NCBI GenBank assembly: GCA_003956705.1
Contig: QZCP01000083.1
Span: 60,465 to 124,464 of the forward strand
Length of the DNA: 64,000 nt
Direction: 5' to 3'
Source of the DNA: Brevipalpus yothersi
Lineage: Eukaryota > Arthropoda > Arachnida > Trombidiformes > Tenuipalpidae
Part shown: positions 12,131 through 25,181 of the stretch, piece after piece
Layout: every line of letters begins with the position of its first letter
How positions within the stretch are numbered: position 1 is the stretch's first letter
Program-made: the position numbers and the translations under genes
The notes under the pieces: generated by a model
Told to the model about the DNA's origin: nothing
What the model saw: only the letters and a program-made list of their open reading frames with translations
Databases searched by the model: none

Positions 12131-13194
12131 ATGGAGTCAAAATTTTTACACACTGTGAGTCCATTGATTGAATCCGATGAATTGAGAAAATTTACTCGCA
12201 ATAGACGAGTCTTCTTGAAAATGGATAACAATCAAGTTCCAGGAAGCTTTAAAATTCGAGGAATTGGAAAACGATGTCAACAGGTGTGTAAAAATAGCTA
12301 ACTTTGTGTTATCGTCCGTTTTCTGCTCAATGATTATTTTCACCTCTCTGATTGAAGGCAAAAAAAGATGGATTCAATGGAATAGTGTGCCCTTCTGGTG
12401 GAAATGCTGGAATTGCCGCTGCCTATGCAGCTCGAGAACTTGGCCTGAGGGCAATCATAGCCATATTTGGAAATAGTTCATCAGAAGTTATCAATCGTAT
12501 TAAACGATATGGTGCTGAGGTTGTTCTGTCTGGAAATTCATCTACTGAAATCATTGCGGATGCTGAAAGATTAGGAAAAATTAACAATTTTGAAATGATA
12601 CATCCATACAACCACCCCACAGTCTGGGAAGGACACTCATCGTTGATTGACGAAATTCATGACCAATTGGAAGGTGAAGTTCCATCACTGGTAGTCACAT
12701 GTTGTGGTGGAGGTGGACTTTTCTGTGGAATCATGATAGGCTTGGAGCGAAAAGGATGGCTTAATACTGGAGTTCTGGTGGTAGAAACTACCGGAGCGAG
12801 ATGTTTCAATGATATGATTGAAAATGGATTCAATCCTAAATTCAGACCTTGTGATTCTATTGCCAAAACTCTATCAGCGGAAGAAGTTTGTCAAAGAGCT
12901 GCAGACTTGTCTCGCAACAGTTCAATGCCGATTTTTTCTCGTCTTGTTGAAGATGAAGAGGCTATCAAGGCAGTACTTCGATTTGCCGATGAACAGAGAG
13001 TTTTGATTGAAGTTTCATGTGCCACTGTCCTGGCTGCCGCCTATTCAGGAATAATTGCCGAAATTTTAGAGAAAACTCCAAACCTACCCTCAGGACCGGT
13101 GGTGCTAGTGATTTGTGGTGGAAATGATATTTGCGTTAAAAAATTGGTTGAGTGGGCTGACAAGTATCCTCCAGAATCAAGTGGAAAATCATGA
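12131..13194 (+). CDS. L-serine dehydratase/L-threonine deaminase (SDS/SDSL type)
   Basis: This PLP enzyme converts L-serine to pyruvate (and L-threonine to 2-oxobutanoate) with release of ammonia. Two exons (12131-12283 and 12358-13194), joined in phase 0, give 329 residues, the usual size of SDS/SDSL. Exon 1 ends with the PLP-lysine motif VPGSFKIRGIG (Lys 41). Exon 2 has the substrate loop PSGGNAGIAAAYAAR, the phosphate-binding glycine loop CCGGGGLFCG and the C-terminal VICGGNDI. The fold-type II core is complete, and the fit to SDS/SDSL is better than to serine racemase (no ATP/Mg site recognised, and GNAGIAAAYAAR is SDS-like). AATAAA occurs at 13312-13317, about 120 bp past the stop. Confidence 0.93.
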
Positions 13195-15255
13195 AAAATG
13201 GGCAAAGAATTCTTCAGACTCCCACACACACATTCCCAACCACGATGATTGGATACATTCCTCACAAGATGCCACTGGGAGGCATGGAAACATAACAGAT
13301 TGAAGATGTAAAATAAAATCCATGTATTCTTCCAGGTTTAGTGGCCATTCCTCATCAATTTTGTGGTTTCAATGTAATCTCAAAGTTTATGCAGCCATAT
13401 AAATACCACAGTTTTTCGAAAATTCCCTCGTGAAATTGTCTCTTTTAAAGCATTGCAATCAGATCTTACCGAGAAAAGAAAAAATAGATAAACATGTTAA
13501 ATGAATTCGAAAGTTTCCAGAGAATATCCTAGATTATTCGAGATTTTATTTTGAATCATTATTTTTCCTTCCTTCATTATATTTTACCCCTCTTTTTCAG
13601 TAAAATCTCCTATAAAAAGATATCGTATTATTTTTTTCCAGGTGTATTCTTGTTTCTCCACGAAACCTAATCAAAGGATTCTCAAGAAAAAAGTTCCTAA
13701 AATCGGTATTCATTTCCCAGATACATTGATGTACTTGAAATAGAATATGGCATGGTTTGACTCACTGAGAAGCGAACAGTTTCGAGCCTAATGATCATAA
13801 TTTGGATCTCTCATTTTTCAAGAAATCTTTTCAATATCCAATAACTTCTCTGGTACAAATGCGAAGTAAAGCTATCAGCAAATAATGACAATGTAAAAAT
13901 TCTTCAATTTGGAGCACAAAGGATCAAACAAATGAATTTAGAATGATTCATATTCATATCAATCATGATGCTATTATTGATTAAGAGCAATCAGTATTCT
14001 TGTTGATCCCTGAATTCTTCAGCGATGGAAAACTCTAACGGTGTTAGAATTGCTCCTTTTAGGGTAACACTATTTTGTCAGATGAAGAAAAATTCCTCAA
14101 AATTCAAGCTTATTCTTCTCAAAGATAGATGTAGAGTATCTTGATCATTTTCTAGTTGCTTTTATAAATGCATAAATATTAACAGGGAAAATTATCGAGT
14201 CGATGAAAAGTTCTATTCATTGGAGAATCTTCAGGATGTGAGATGACATAGTTTTTTTATTGATCTCAGAAAAAAAAACTCCAGTTTTCACCGAATTGAG
14301 CTGAGCAACATGGAAAACTTCCTCAAGCTGAACATTTTTTCTGGTCTCGCACTTCATCTTTGCACAATAGCTATGAACATGTATCCTATACCCTGAAGGA
14401 ATGAGGACGATATAACAACAATTTGTCTAGTAAGAAGTGATCATCTTGGGACTTTTGGATACCTCAAAGAGCTTCATAAAAGCCTCTACATAACACTGAA
14501 TCTTGGAATCCAGAGAAAGACCATCAATTGGCACTTTCTGAAACGTTTAAGCTTCTTAACAACACTATCGTTTCCAAACCTAAACCTATTCAGATTCGCG
14601 CTACTTTGATACCAAAAATGCCTCAAGCAAAGAATATATGGATATTCTCCAAACAACTTTGTCATTGGATGCAAGTTTTTATGGATATCCTATTTTTCAT
14701 TGGATCAATTTTTGTTTAGTGGTTCTTTCATAAACTTCTTAGAGAACTAGGAAATTCAGTTCCCCGATTTCCCTGATTTTTCAGCTTTTTCCAAGTTAGA
14801 ATGAGAAAAAATACTGATCGGGTGTTGCCTCAATTTCAAAGATGGAGTTAAAAAGTTAAAAAGATTTTCCAAGAACTCTTCAGTTGATATGATTGAATAA
14901 AAAGCTTTGTCATAGCTCAATTTGATCAAAGAGTCAATGGCGAAGGATAGTCAATCAATCAGTCCAGTCTTCAATAATTAATGTATGATGCTTCGACCAT
15001 CATTTTTCGGAACAGCATTCCATGAGTTTTAACAAAGTTGTTGCGTTCTTAGAATAATCCTGGCTTTTACTATCTATATCTACCATATTGAACTACTTTC
15101 ATCTTAAATTCCAGTTTCAGGGACATGAAAATTTTCAATAAATTTATGATTGATCGAAGTGACCTGTTTCTTTTCAGCTTCGAATATTTTAGTCATATAT
15201 CATTACAATATTGAAGAGCCAAAGAGAAAGAAGCTAAGTGATAATGTTCAATCAC

Positions 15256-15309
15256 CAGAAAGAAAGAGAGAAAGAAAGAAAGAGAAAGAGAAAGAGAAAG
15301 AGAAAGAGA
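15256..15309. repeat. GAAA/GA-rich simple repeat
   Basis: This is an irregular purine tract of GAAA and GAAAGA units. No associated gene was seen. Confidence 0.85.
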
Positions 15310-16596
15310 TACAGTGAAGTAATCCTCGACTATGTTTGTATTGTCCTCGTTCATTAAGCCCCATGTGACTCTTTTCCAACCACTTTCAGCCTTTTCATCT
15401 CCATTCTAAGTGTACTTTAAGCGATCTATTAGTGAAGAATTAATCTGTTTAGCAGCAAAGACATTCCTTGAGATGCCTTCACTTTGTTGTTATTTTCACC
15501 AGCTGTTTTCATTCTAGCGGGAATAAAAACAAATGAATGACAAGAAAAAAAAAGATTCCATCTCTCCAATTAACGTAAACTTACTTTTCATGCTGATTGT
15601 CTAGAGCTTGAGTTGAGAGCCTTGGGATGCAAATCCTAAAGTTGCTGGAACAAAAGAAACCTGCTATTCTTTTCTTCATCCTATTCTGTCTCATCACTTC
15701 ACAATAACTCTTTTCTCTTGATCATTGAAGCGATTCCAGCTCAGAGGAGAAAAGGAATGCTCCTGGTGTATCGTGGATGGATTCTCTTACTCTCTCTCTC
15801 TCCCTAAAATTTGTTCATCCTTCATCTTTCGCTTTCTTCCATTCCTCATGGACGCTTCATCTCATTAATCGCATCTATTTCTCTCAAATACACCACAAGG
15901 TAGCCAGTTTGGTGTGGTGAAAAGTGTCATTCACTAATTGCTTTTCTAATCATACTTACTAGTTATTGGATACCACTAATTTTGAGACTCTCTTCGGAAA
16001 AGAATTCATCTTGCACTTATCTATCCGTGGATTGAAACCAACACACATGTGATACAATCAAAATACTCTCCTTACTAGTATGTCATTATTTTTTCAAGAT
16101 TATCCCTAGAAAAAAATTGGGGCTCTCTTGCAGCCTACTCGATTATCTGGATTCTTGAATGGTAGTACTTTACATCTCGATAGCAAATTTTTTTTATTTT
16201 TCTTTTCTTACTTCTCAATAGAAAAATCCGAATTTTAGAGCGGAAAGGTTGCGCAAAAAATATTTGGCTTCAAAAAATGGAGATATTCAGTGAGAGACAT
16301 GCAACAGAGTGACAAGCTCAAAAAAATCTAACAAACTGAGAAAGCAATCAAAAAACGAAATAATCGAGCCTTCATATCATGTGTTGTATCAGAATTCTTG
16401 GAGAAACAAATATCTTGTTCAACTAATTGAAGCTGTCACCAGTATATCAAAAAATGTAATCATTGAATGAGCCTGAGAGCATAATGTTGAGCAACTCTGG
16501 TTGCATCAGTTTTGAGTCTTTTGTCAATGAAGTTTCCATTTTTCAAGACGGACAGCTATTTTGTCTCCTCATTTATTTGACTATCAGAATTCCTTT

Positions 16597-16600
<4 letters not shown>

Positions 16601-16665
<65 letters not shown>
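16601..16665. repeat. (TC)n microsatellite, about 32 units
   Basis: An uninterrupted TC array lies in the gene-poor region. Confidence 0.95.
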
Positions 16666-16668
<3 letters not shown>

Positions 16669-17624
16669 CCTTTTTCTCTCCAGGAAACTGTGAACTCGCA
16701 AGATTAATTAACCAGATAAAAATATGAAAGGAAGCGAGAGACAATTCAGTGGTGATATTATTCATATAAACTAGGCCTGGAACATTCTTCTCCTCCCAGT
16801 TGGTGGTTAAACAAAATTCTCTGACATTGCACGACTCCGATCGATTCTCCTTTTCATCGATCAGTTATTAACTTAACTTCTCCCAACTAATGGAGCAAGT
16901 GAAGTGTTCCCCGTTATGTATATTCTCTTTTCTGTGTCTAAACGAAACTCATGAGTATAGAAATACTTAGCGTAGTAGTGAGTAGAAAGTGAGTTGTAAA
17001 GTATTTGAAGCGATGTATTCCCATTTTTTCACAGTTCATCAGCTTGATTACTGATCAAATCGTACAATACAATGCAACCCCAAGAACATTGCAAGAATCA
17101 CTTCAGAAAAGCCAAAAAAATCAATTCTCTCATCTTCAAGTGTACAAGATTATCCATGTATTTTTGAATTTGGAATTGCATCTGTATCGAGCAAAAGCAT
17201 CCAATGAAATTGTTGGAAAAAAGAATAGGCTCCAATCTAAGCTCAACAAGCAATAATCTGGGGAATGATTTTTTGCCACCCATACTATTCCATCAGCTTA
17301 GGCTTTGATCAGCTAGAGATTCTCAATATGGATGAAAATTTGTATCCTCAATGTAATCAGACTCATCATCTGACAAATAAGGTAGGCTGTCAGGTCAATG
17401 ATCAACAGACCCGAAAAAAAAGTTGCTTTTGTGGACCTTATTTGAGATGAGGTTGAGAGTGATAGAATCTCGATATACAATGTACTTGAATCAACTTGAT
17501 CCTTCATCAAACTATATCCACACTTCCAATGTAGCCCGGATAAATAATAGCTATTTTGATCTCACTATTTGGATGCTCTCTAACTTGAGCATCGGATTCC
17601 ACTTCTATTTCCTCTATTCCTCTA

Positions 17625-17629
<5 letters not shown>

Positions 17630-17686
<57 letters not shown>
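17630..17686. repeat. (TC)n microsatellite, about 28 units
   Basis: This TC array is followed by TTTC-type degenerate units to about 17700. Confidence 0.95.
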
Positions 17687-17691
<5 letters not shown>

Positions 17692-19217
17692 CTCTTTCTC
17701 CATCATACACAAGCATATATACAATCCTTGTCTATCTTTTTCCTTCTTCATATGATGAAATGGGTATCACTCGGATTTACTCTCTATCGAGATGCCATTT
17801 GCTGGGTAAACACTCTTTGAGACATCATTGGATCAGCGTAAAGCAGTGGTTTGCTCATATAATCACTAGCAAGAAGTATCTCCATGTTTCATGATCCCAA
17901 GTGGATAAAGAATGAAGGATGCTGGAAGATGAAAAGAGGAAAGTTTCTACATCTCTAATTCAGAGAGAAACTTTTTACTCCTTGTAAGTGCTCAAGAGAG
18001 CAGTTTGAAATTCATTCCAAGAATTTGAAAATAAAAACACTGAACATTCCTTCTTACTACTTCTTCATCTTACACTTTTTTCTCATAAGAAGGGCGTAAA
18101 ATAATACACACTGGAATATTTGTCAAATCGCATTTTTCATCGTAAATTGAGTGTTCAGTCAGTTATAACAAAATTAATATTCATACTTTTATGCCATCCA
18201 AATTTTAACTGGAACATTCGTTCATAAATATCCAAATGTTTACATTATCAATTTTTGACACCCATCATAATGGCTCAGGAATAACAGATATACACACAAA
18301 TGCATGAGAATTCAAGTAAGCAAAAATTTTTTCTCCTTTTTCATCTTCCATCTCTCTTTCTCCCTCTCTCTGTGTATTCCAGAGAAGAATATTCATATAT
18401 ATCTCTCCTCTATTGTTCTTGGCATTGCGGCTTTCAGCTCGTCAACCGCCACATGCATACTTACTTTGCCTGTCTGAACGATTTCACTGGATCATGAATC
18501 GAATCACATGCATGGAAAATTAGCCCATTATATACGCTTACATTCACTCAGTTGATCGAAGGAATGAATATTCGTCTTATTCAAGCGGGAAAGTAGTTAC
18601 AAAATCTACCGGGAAATACATCATGTTACATGTCTGATTCCATCTTATCTTGATCATGTTTGATGGTAAAGAAGATTTGGTTTGAATAAATTTTGAAATA
18701 GATTCTACTTCTATACTTGGTAACATCGCGTATGCTGCAACTTGAACATTAAATGCTACATTACATTATGCGTGAAAATTCAACAGAATATTTATATCAA
18801 TAAGTATTTATATTTAGCACTTATGAGTTTCAAGAATCCATTTGAAACAATCATAATTTGATTGTTCAATTGATCCATTCTTTACACTTATACTCATACT
18901 TATATGCCAAAGGCTTTTTCTCTTCAGTACATAGAAGTTTTTTCTTTTCAAAAATAGGACCATTTTGATTTTTTTGAATTCTCTAGATTTCTTAGACATT
19001 GTAGCCTGCAGGGTTGAAATTTATTCTTGCGGTAGAACTAAGAAGAAGCGTTATTCAAAATACATCAAACTCCTAATGTAGATACTCATATCTTGAGGAA
19101 AAAGAATATTCACCCAATTATATTGAGGTGTCAGTGAAAAAATTTTGACATCTCTCACGTATCTTCACACATAAGATTCCCACCATATGGTAACAGTTGG
19201 TCTCGTCAGAAAAAGAT

Positions 19218-19219
<2 letters not shown>

Positions 19220-19282
<63 letters not shown>
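19220..19282. repeat. (GA)n microsatellite, about 31 units
   Basis: This is an uninterrupted GA array, the opposite orientation to the arrays at 16.6 and 17.6 kb. Confidence 0.95.
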
Positions 19283-19285
<3 letters not shown>

Positions 19286-21988
19286 GTGATAATATCGGAA
19301 AACGAACTCTCAGATCTCAATTGAGTTGTCATCCAAGTTACTCATTGACAGAAGGACAAATGATACGGTGCCTGTGAAAGTGATACAATACCGAATGTCT
19401 ACGCTCATCCATCCAATTTCAACCAAAATTTGTCCATGATTGACTCAATCTTGCCTATTTCTCTATTTTCTAGAGTAATAATAGTGAGCAGTAGTATATT
19501 CTGAAGATTTCATCTTCTCATTTTTTTGGATAACTTTCCGGTCAAAATTGGTAGACTTTCTTCTCTCAACTCTTGGGGGTCAAAAAACTGGTGAATTAAT
19601 CAAAACTCTTTCTGTAGGTTGCAAAAAACTTATCAATAGCTCTGTAAAACTGACGACAAAACTTTCTCTAACAAAAAAGAATGGTCACAACTAAGGCCAT
19701 ATTCACCGGCTTAACATAACCACAAATCATGGCGAGTGATTACGGAGATCTTATGGTGCGTCTGTGGACTCATTACCACCGAATGTTTGCGTAAGACTAC
19801 TGGAAAATACAATTTAGTGGGTTTAGGTTGATTTATTTGATGACAATATCATGTTCATACCACGGTGCGTATGCATTCCGACTTGGTAAGCAATCAAATG
19901 GAGTCACCAGTTCACAATTCAATCCAATCCATGTATGAAGGAGCTGACAGAACAAATATGTTTCCCTCCTTCTCACTCTTCTTCATTCTTCCTCTGTTGA
20001 TATAATTCATTGTTTTTGGAGCAAAAAAATGTATTGGATCAAGTTTAATGTAGTTTACTCTCCAGTGGGTGACCATGGTAAACGTGATCATCAAACTTTT
20101 CTCTATTCCTTCGTTTATCACTATTCTCATTCGACCACTATTACTAGTCAAAGTGATCATCTCTCTCCCTCGTTCTCTTCTCAATAATCTTGCAGCTGAT
20201 GCTGAGAATAGCTTACAGAACAGTATTCCTCATCAGATACAGCATTTCTATCTTCCTCTCGTTTAATGATATGATGATGCTGAAAATGATCACATTCGAC
20301 TCATCAACGGTCCTCATGAAGATAAGTTCCAATCCCTTGCCGATGGAGAGAGAGGGAGAAGGCCTGCTATGAGACTTACATTGGATGCCCATTATATGAC
20401 TAGGTGAGAGTGGTTGAATGAAGCCGATGGGCGACGAATATATCCGGACATGGTGGACGTGCTTGGATGCTAGATGAATCTTGGTAAAATCAATTGATTT
20501 CTTTTTCCTATTCTATTTTCTTTCTTCCTTTCTTCTTCTTATTCCCTGTCTCTTTGTAGCCATCTTTTCCGTATGTTCTATTGTCTCTTGCTTCCACAAA
20601 CCTCTCTTCCTCTCATCATCCCATGTGGACCAATCCAATCGTCGATTGGATTTCCAACTAACGGTAGATGTTCATTTGTTCATCCCGAGAGAGGAAGAAA
20701 GACTGTTCTCACTTTGATGCTGAGAAAGAAAGAGAGAAAGAGAGAAGCAAACGAAACTAGATGATCACAATGATTCGCATGAACGAAAACGTGAAAGCCA
20801 AAAAGGTAAGAATGTTAAGCATGTGCGAAGGGAGTTACAGATTCAGATCATTCCTAATGGATTGATTGATTGAGCAATCAATCGATCATTTTCGGCCATC
20901 CCGCTAGTTTACTTTTGGGTGACCTTATCAATTGACCCTGAGGTTAACATATGAGATGGGTGATAGAGAAAGTGTGGATAAACTTTGAAGAGAGAAAATG
21001 AGTGATGAAAATGCTATTCATTTCCTTTTCCTGTTGAATGAATTTGAGCTGTTTACACTTCTCTTTGATGCTAGATTATCTATCTGAGATTTTCAAGCAT
21101 CAAGCATCAAGAAAAGGATTGAAATTCACTTTTGATGACACAAATGATATCATTAATATCTATGGGAAGAATGAGAATGAAAATCGATTTGTGGCAAAAC
21201 TTGTTGATGAGCCATTAATTTGGGTAAAATGATATTACTTTATCCACTGAAGGAGTTACAAAGTACAATCATCATCATGAGTATGTGGCGAATAACTCAA
21301 CTCCTATAATGTGGTAGAAATGTTAAGAGAAATGTTTCTCTCTCTCTCTCCTTGTAAGAGCTGGAAAATAGTGGGAGTCATGAAAGGATGAGAGAGAGCA
21401 AAAGGATGAAGCAGATCGCAGCATCCATCAGCTTCCCCAGCTTCTCATCCTCATCTTTGATGCTCGTGGAAGAGAGCGGAAGGGAGAGATGAACGTTGTA
21501 ACTGAATTGTCTTCGCGCTCTCAGTTCATGGCGAGAATCAGGATAGAAAAGTGATTCACTTTGGTGATGGTTAACAATGTAGTTGATAGAGTTGTTACGC
21601 CACTCTGGATGCTGATTACTGAGTCGACTAATTATTCAACCCATTAATAATCGCATTTAACTGTATTCCGCATCACACAGACAACACAAGCAAAAGATGA
21701 TCACAATGAATTCGCGTTGGGATGCTCACAGCATCTCTATGGAGAGAAAGAAAAGAGAAGAGAAACGAAGGATGAGGTGTTAACATGATAGATGTCCATC
21801 AGCGATTCTTTCTGTTCAAAGAGACTGGTAATAATGAGAGTAACAATTTTGTTTCCAAATTATTGTGACCTTATATTGTGACACCGATTACCTGATGTTA
21901 AACGAATTTTTGATTCCAAAAACAACGACACATAAAAGTTTCATCATGAATCTTTGATCAAGCAAAGTGAACAAGGAGAAAGTTCAGC

Positions 21989-23924
21989 ATGCTTCAATCT
22001 GGTGGACTCTCAAGGGTCAGTTTTCCTGTTGATGATGCTGATCTAAGGATTGCATCGAATGCTTCTCTACCTGTGAATGTTGATCAGAGTTTCGATGATC
22101 AACAATGGAGTTCATCGATTAACGGTGTTCAAATGATTCCCAAAGATGATGCCTTGAAATGGAAAAGAAGTGTTTTTTACTTGGTCATCTTTGTTATCGT
22201 CATTTTATCAGTTTTCAATAGTTTAGTGACACTTTGGATTATGATCAAAATTGGATTAATGTCGGTAAGTATGCAATCTAGATAGAATATTGGGAGATTC
22301 TCAATCCATGGTTCTAACAAAAAACTTGTGATGATACGGAAAAATACATGGATAATCTTCAGAAAATTCATTTGTTGAAATTATAATTTTCAGAACGGTA
22401 TTGGAAGGCTGTCCTTCTCATCGCGAGGTATCAATTCAGAGGGTCAATCATTTTTCATGGGCCAAGTTTTCGCCCAGAATATTAGATCAAAATATGTAAG
22501 TGAGCCTTTTTAGTTTCTCAGTTTAATTGAGAGATGAAAATTAGGGTGATTAATTACTCATCTAATTCTCAGAATAGGAAAATTGAAATATCTTCTGAGG
22601 AAGAAATTGTGATAAAATTAGCTGATGAGAATGGTAGATCCACTGATTATCTTAAAGTAACGCCAACAGTTGTGGAAGTGAATGCAGATGGATTAGATTT
22701 TTTGGATGAGAAGACAAACACATTGTTCCAGATAGATAAAGAGGGAAATGTCCATCACACCATGGATCGGATGAGATTGAATAGTAAGTGATACAAATAC
22801 ACAGACACATACACCTCTAACAACATAACATCTAATCAACAATCAGCGTGAAATGTTTTCCTTGCTAACCGGATTCTCAATAACCTATGAAGGTGCTCGA
22901 GGCGTTCGACTAGATGGATCTATCCAAACACCTCATATTAACTCCCATGATAATGGATTGACAATATCATCACTCTCCCGTCAAATCAGCGTAAGAGCTG
23001 CGTCTGGGATTTCCGTTAAATCCTCTGGAGGATCATTATCTTTAGAAAGTGGACGAGTTTTGACTATGAAGTCTACAGCGGAAAGAGTGAGTATATGATA
23101 AAATTGTTTCATTTCTCTTGTTTTGGTTACACATTGATCAAATACAGAATCTTTGCTCTGTGAATTTTTCCATTTCTTTGGATCAATCACAGGTTAGAAT
23201 TCAATTGGTTTCAAAGATGAAAAAATATTGATAAAATTTAGGTCCTTATAACTTTTTTTGGTCCTAGAAAGCTAATAATTAATAATTAATTCTACAAAAA
23301 CGTGTTTCTCTAATCATTCCACTATCTAATTAGCTTGAACTTGTTTGAGAAATCTCGTGGAGGATGGAATAGAAATATTGACTCAATGCTTAGTAAGAAT
23401 AAAAATTGTCTCCTAGAATGTTATCAGCATCGAATCAAGTTTCTCAATTGAATTTTGTTGAAAAACTCTCAGACAAGAAGTAGTTGATGACTTGGATAGG
23501 TATTTCTTTCATTCAAGTTGAGCAATTTCAACCTGGCTAGAGAGTTCTAGAAATGTTATCAAGGTATACATGATTCAAAAAATCTGTTGTTGAATAGATA
23601 GTAGCTTCTTCTGTGAAACTTGAGCCAAAGAATTAAGAAAAAAAAGAAAAAATCTTGTAAATTATTCACTCCCTTCATAACTTTTCAAGTCGCTTGCTCA
23701 TCTGCTCGAAATGTTATGTTTTTTTCTTCCAGGTTCATATCGATTCATCTTCACTGGATCTAAGTAACCTGCGAACTGTTTTTGCAAGTCGAAGAGGTCG
23801 CAGTTATCCTGATATCATGTCTATCTGTTCTTGTACCAATGGTGTACTTTACATGGCACCGAGCAATGAATCGTGTAAAAGTCACTATTCGATATGTGAT
23901 AAATCAATAGCCAAAAATGACTAA
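21989..23924 (+). CDS. Sarcoglycan, delta/gamma type
   Basis: Sarcoglycans are type II membrane glycoproteins of the dystrophin complex, linking cytoskeleton and extracellular matrix in muscle. Five exons (21989-22264, 22394-22495, 22573-22783, 22893-23086, 23733-23924) join in frame to 324 residues. A cytoplasmic N-terminus is followed by one membrane segment (SVFYLVIFVIVILSVFNSLV, about residues 55-75), then TLWIMIKIGLMSNGIGRL, which aligns with LTIWILKV...DGMGNL of delta/gamma-sarcoglycan. The extracellular part has the beta-repeat motifs GSIQTPHI and RAASGISVKSSGGSLSLESG. It ends in the Cys-rich signature ICSCTNGVLYM...CKSHYSIC shared with vertebrate sarcoglycans. It is closer to delta/gamma than to beta, but a single arthropod gene may serve for both. 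AATAAA is at 24067-24072. Confidence 0.92.
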
Positions 23925-25120
23925 CACATTCAGCAGCATTGCTTTTCGAGACAGCTTCAAATAACTGTGATCACATTGCATCAGCCTAAATTTTGGTATC
24001 AATGTATTAAGCTGATTCGAATTTGATACCTCAGAGAAAGTTCAAATCTGACTGTATAGCATGTGAAATAAAAGGTGAAGAAATAGAAGAGAAAAAGAGA
24101 GAAAGCGATCATTTTCTGGCGCCATGAATTAGCCCAATTGAATGCTTGTTGACTGTAAGAGAGAGTATCACCGAGATTCGATGGTATCAAGTGGAGAGCA
24201 AATTTAATTTAGAAGATAAGAGCCTGTAAATCCTCTAACTTGAGTGTCTCATCATCTTCTTTTCTCTTTTTCTTCACATTCTTACACCTTCATTCTTTCT
24301 CTCTCTCTCTTTCTATCTTTCTCTTCCTCATCATCTTTCTTTTCGTGCCTCTCCTTTCGCTTTTCACCTCATCTGATGATGGATGACGGCTTGAGATGAT
24401 GAGAATGAAGACGCTTTTGGAATGATATTTCTTAACTCATCTCTTCTGTCCATTCGACACACTCAATATCCGTTAATGGCTTTTCAATTAATGACACACA
24501 ATCAACACTCTCAAGTAAGCCGATAAACTGTCGATGCTTGTGACCGAATCTGGGAAAATCTGGGATTTCATCTCTTTCTTACTGATTTTGGGATAAACTC
24601 CTCATGATCACACACAAATCAGGAAGCTATCAACGGAAGTTCAAACAATGGACCATAAGACATACTATTCGATGGATAAAATATCGGAAAAAAATTCTCG
24701 GTGGGCTATTATGTTTGGGAATTTATCAAATTTTTGTGTTCAAATCAAAACAATTTTATACACTTGTAATAAGTTGATTTCTCATGAGTGAATTAAGTAA
24801 AAAATAAAAGTCAAAAGTTTTTTCCATACTCTCTTCTTTTTCCTACATCCTACATTTCGAATCTGAAATTTTTAGTGATGAGCTGAGAAAGATAAGTTCG
24901 AAAATGATCTAAGGCAGAAGCTTTTCCAGAGAAAAGAAAAGGAGTACAAAAAACCGATCACTCGAAGTTTTTTTTGACTGCTTGACTCCTAAGGAACTAC
25001 TTGTTAAAGCAAATCACGATGATATTCTCTTGTTGGACAATCTGTTACATCATTGACGATTGAATGTGAACATGAAACTCCTCTATAAGTCTTCCGTGCT
25101 CTTTTACTCCTCATCTTTTG

Positions 25121-25181
<61 letters not shown>

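Larger units (their letters stand above)
13195..21988. other. Gene-poor region, 8.8 kb
   Basis: I could not support a gene here on either strand. The region holds several long microsatellites (listed separately) and a GAAA-rich tract at about 15256-15309. Its many small open frames are either translations of TC/GA arrays or short AT-rich frames without recognisable protein. Part of it may be regulatory DNA or 5' UTR introns of the sarcoglycan gene. A near-perfect short inverted repeat (ATTGATTGATTG / CAATCAATCGAT) lies at 20871-20896. Confidence 0.5.

Noticed and set aside
14528..14719. Small open frame in the gene-poor region
   Set aside because: Sixty-three codons, no homology recognised, no splice context, and an equally long frame lies opposite on the other strand.
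16463..17755. Open frames such as 16463-16693, 16556-16765 and 17423-17755
   Set aside because: They are mostly Ser-Leu or Arg-Glu translations of TC/GA arrays and have no coding evidence outside the repeat.
20871..20896. Short inverted repeat ATTGATTGATTG/CAATCAATCGAT
   Set aside because: The arms are almost contiguous and simple (ATTG repeats). This is expected by chance in AT-rich DNA and has no gene context.
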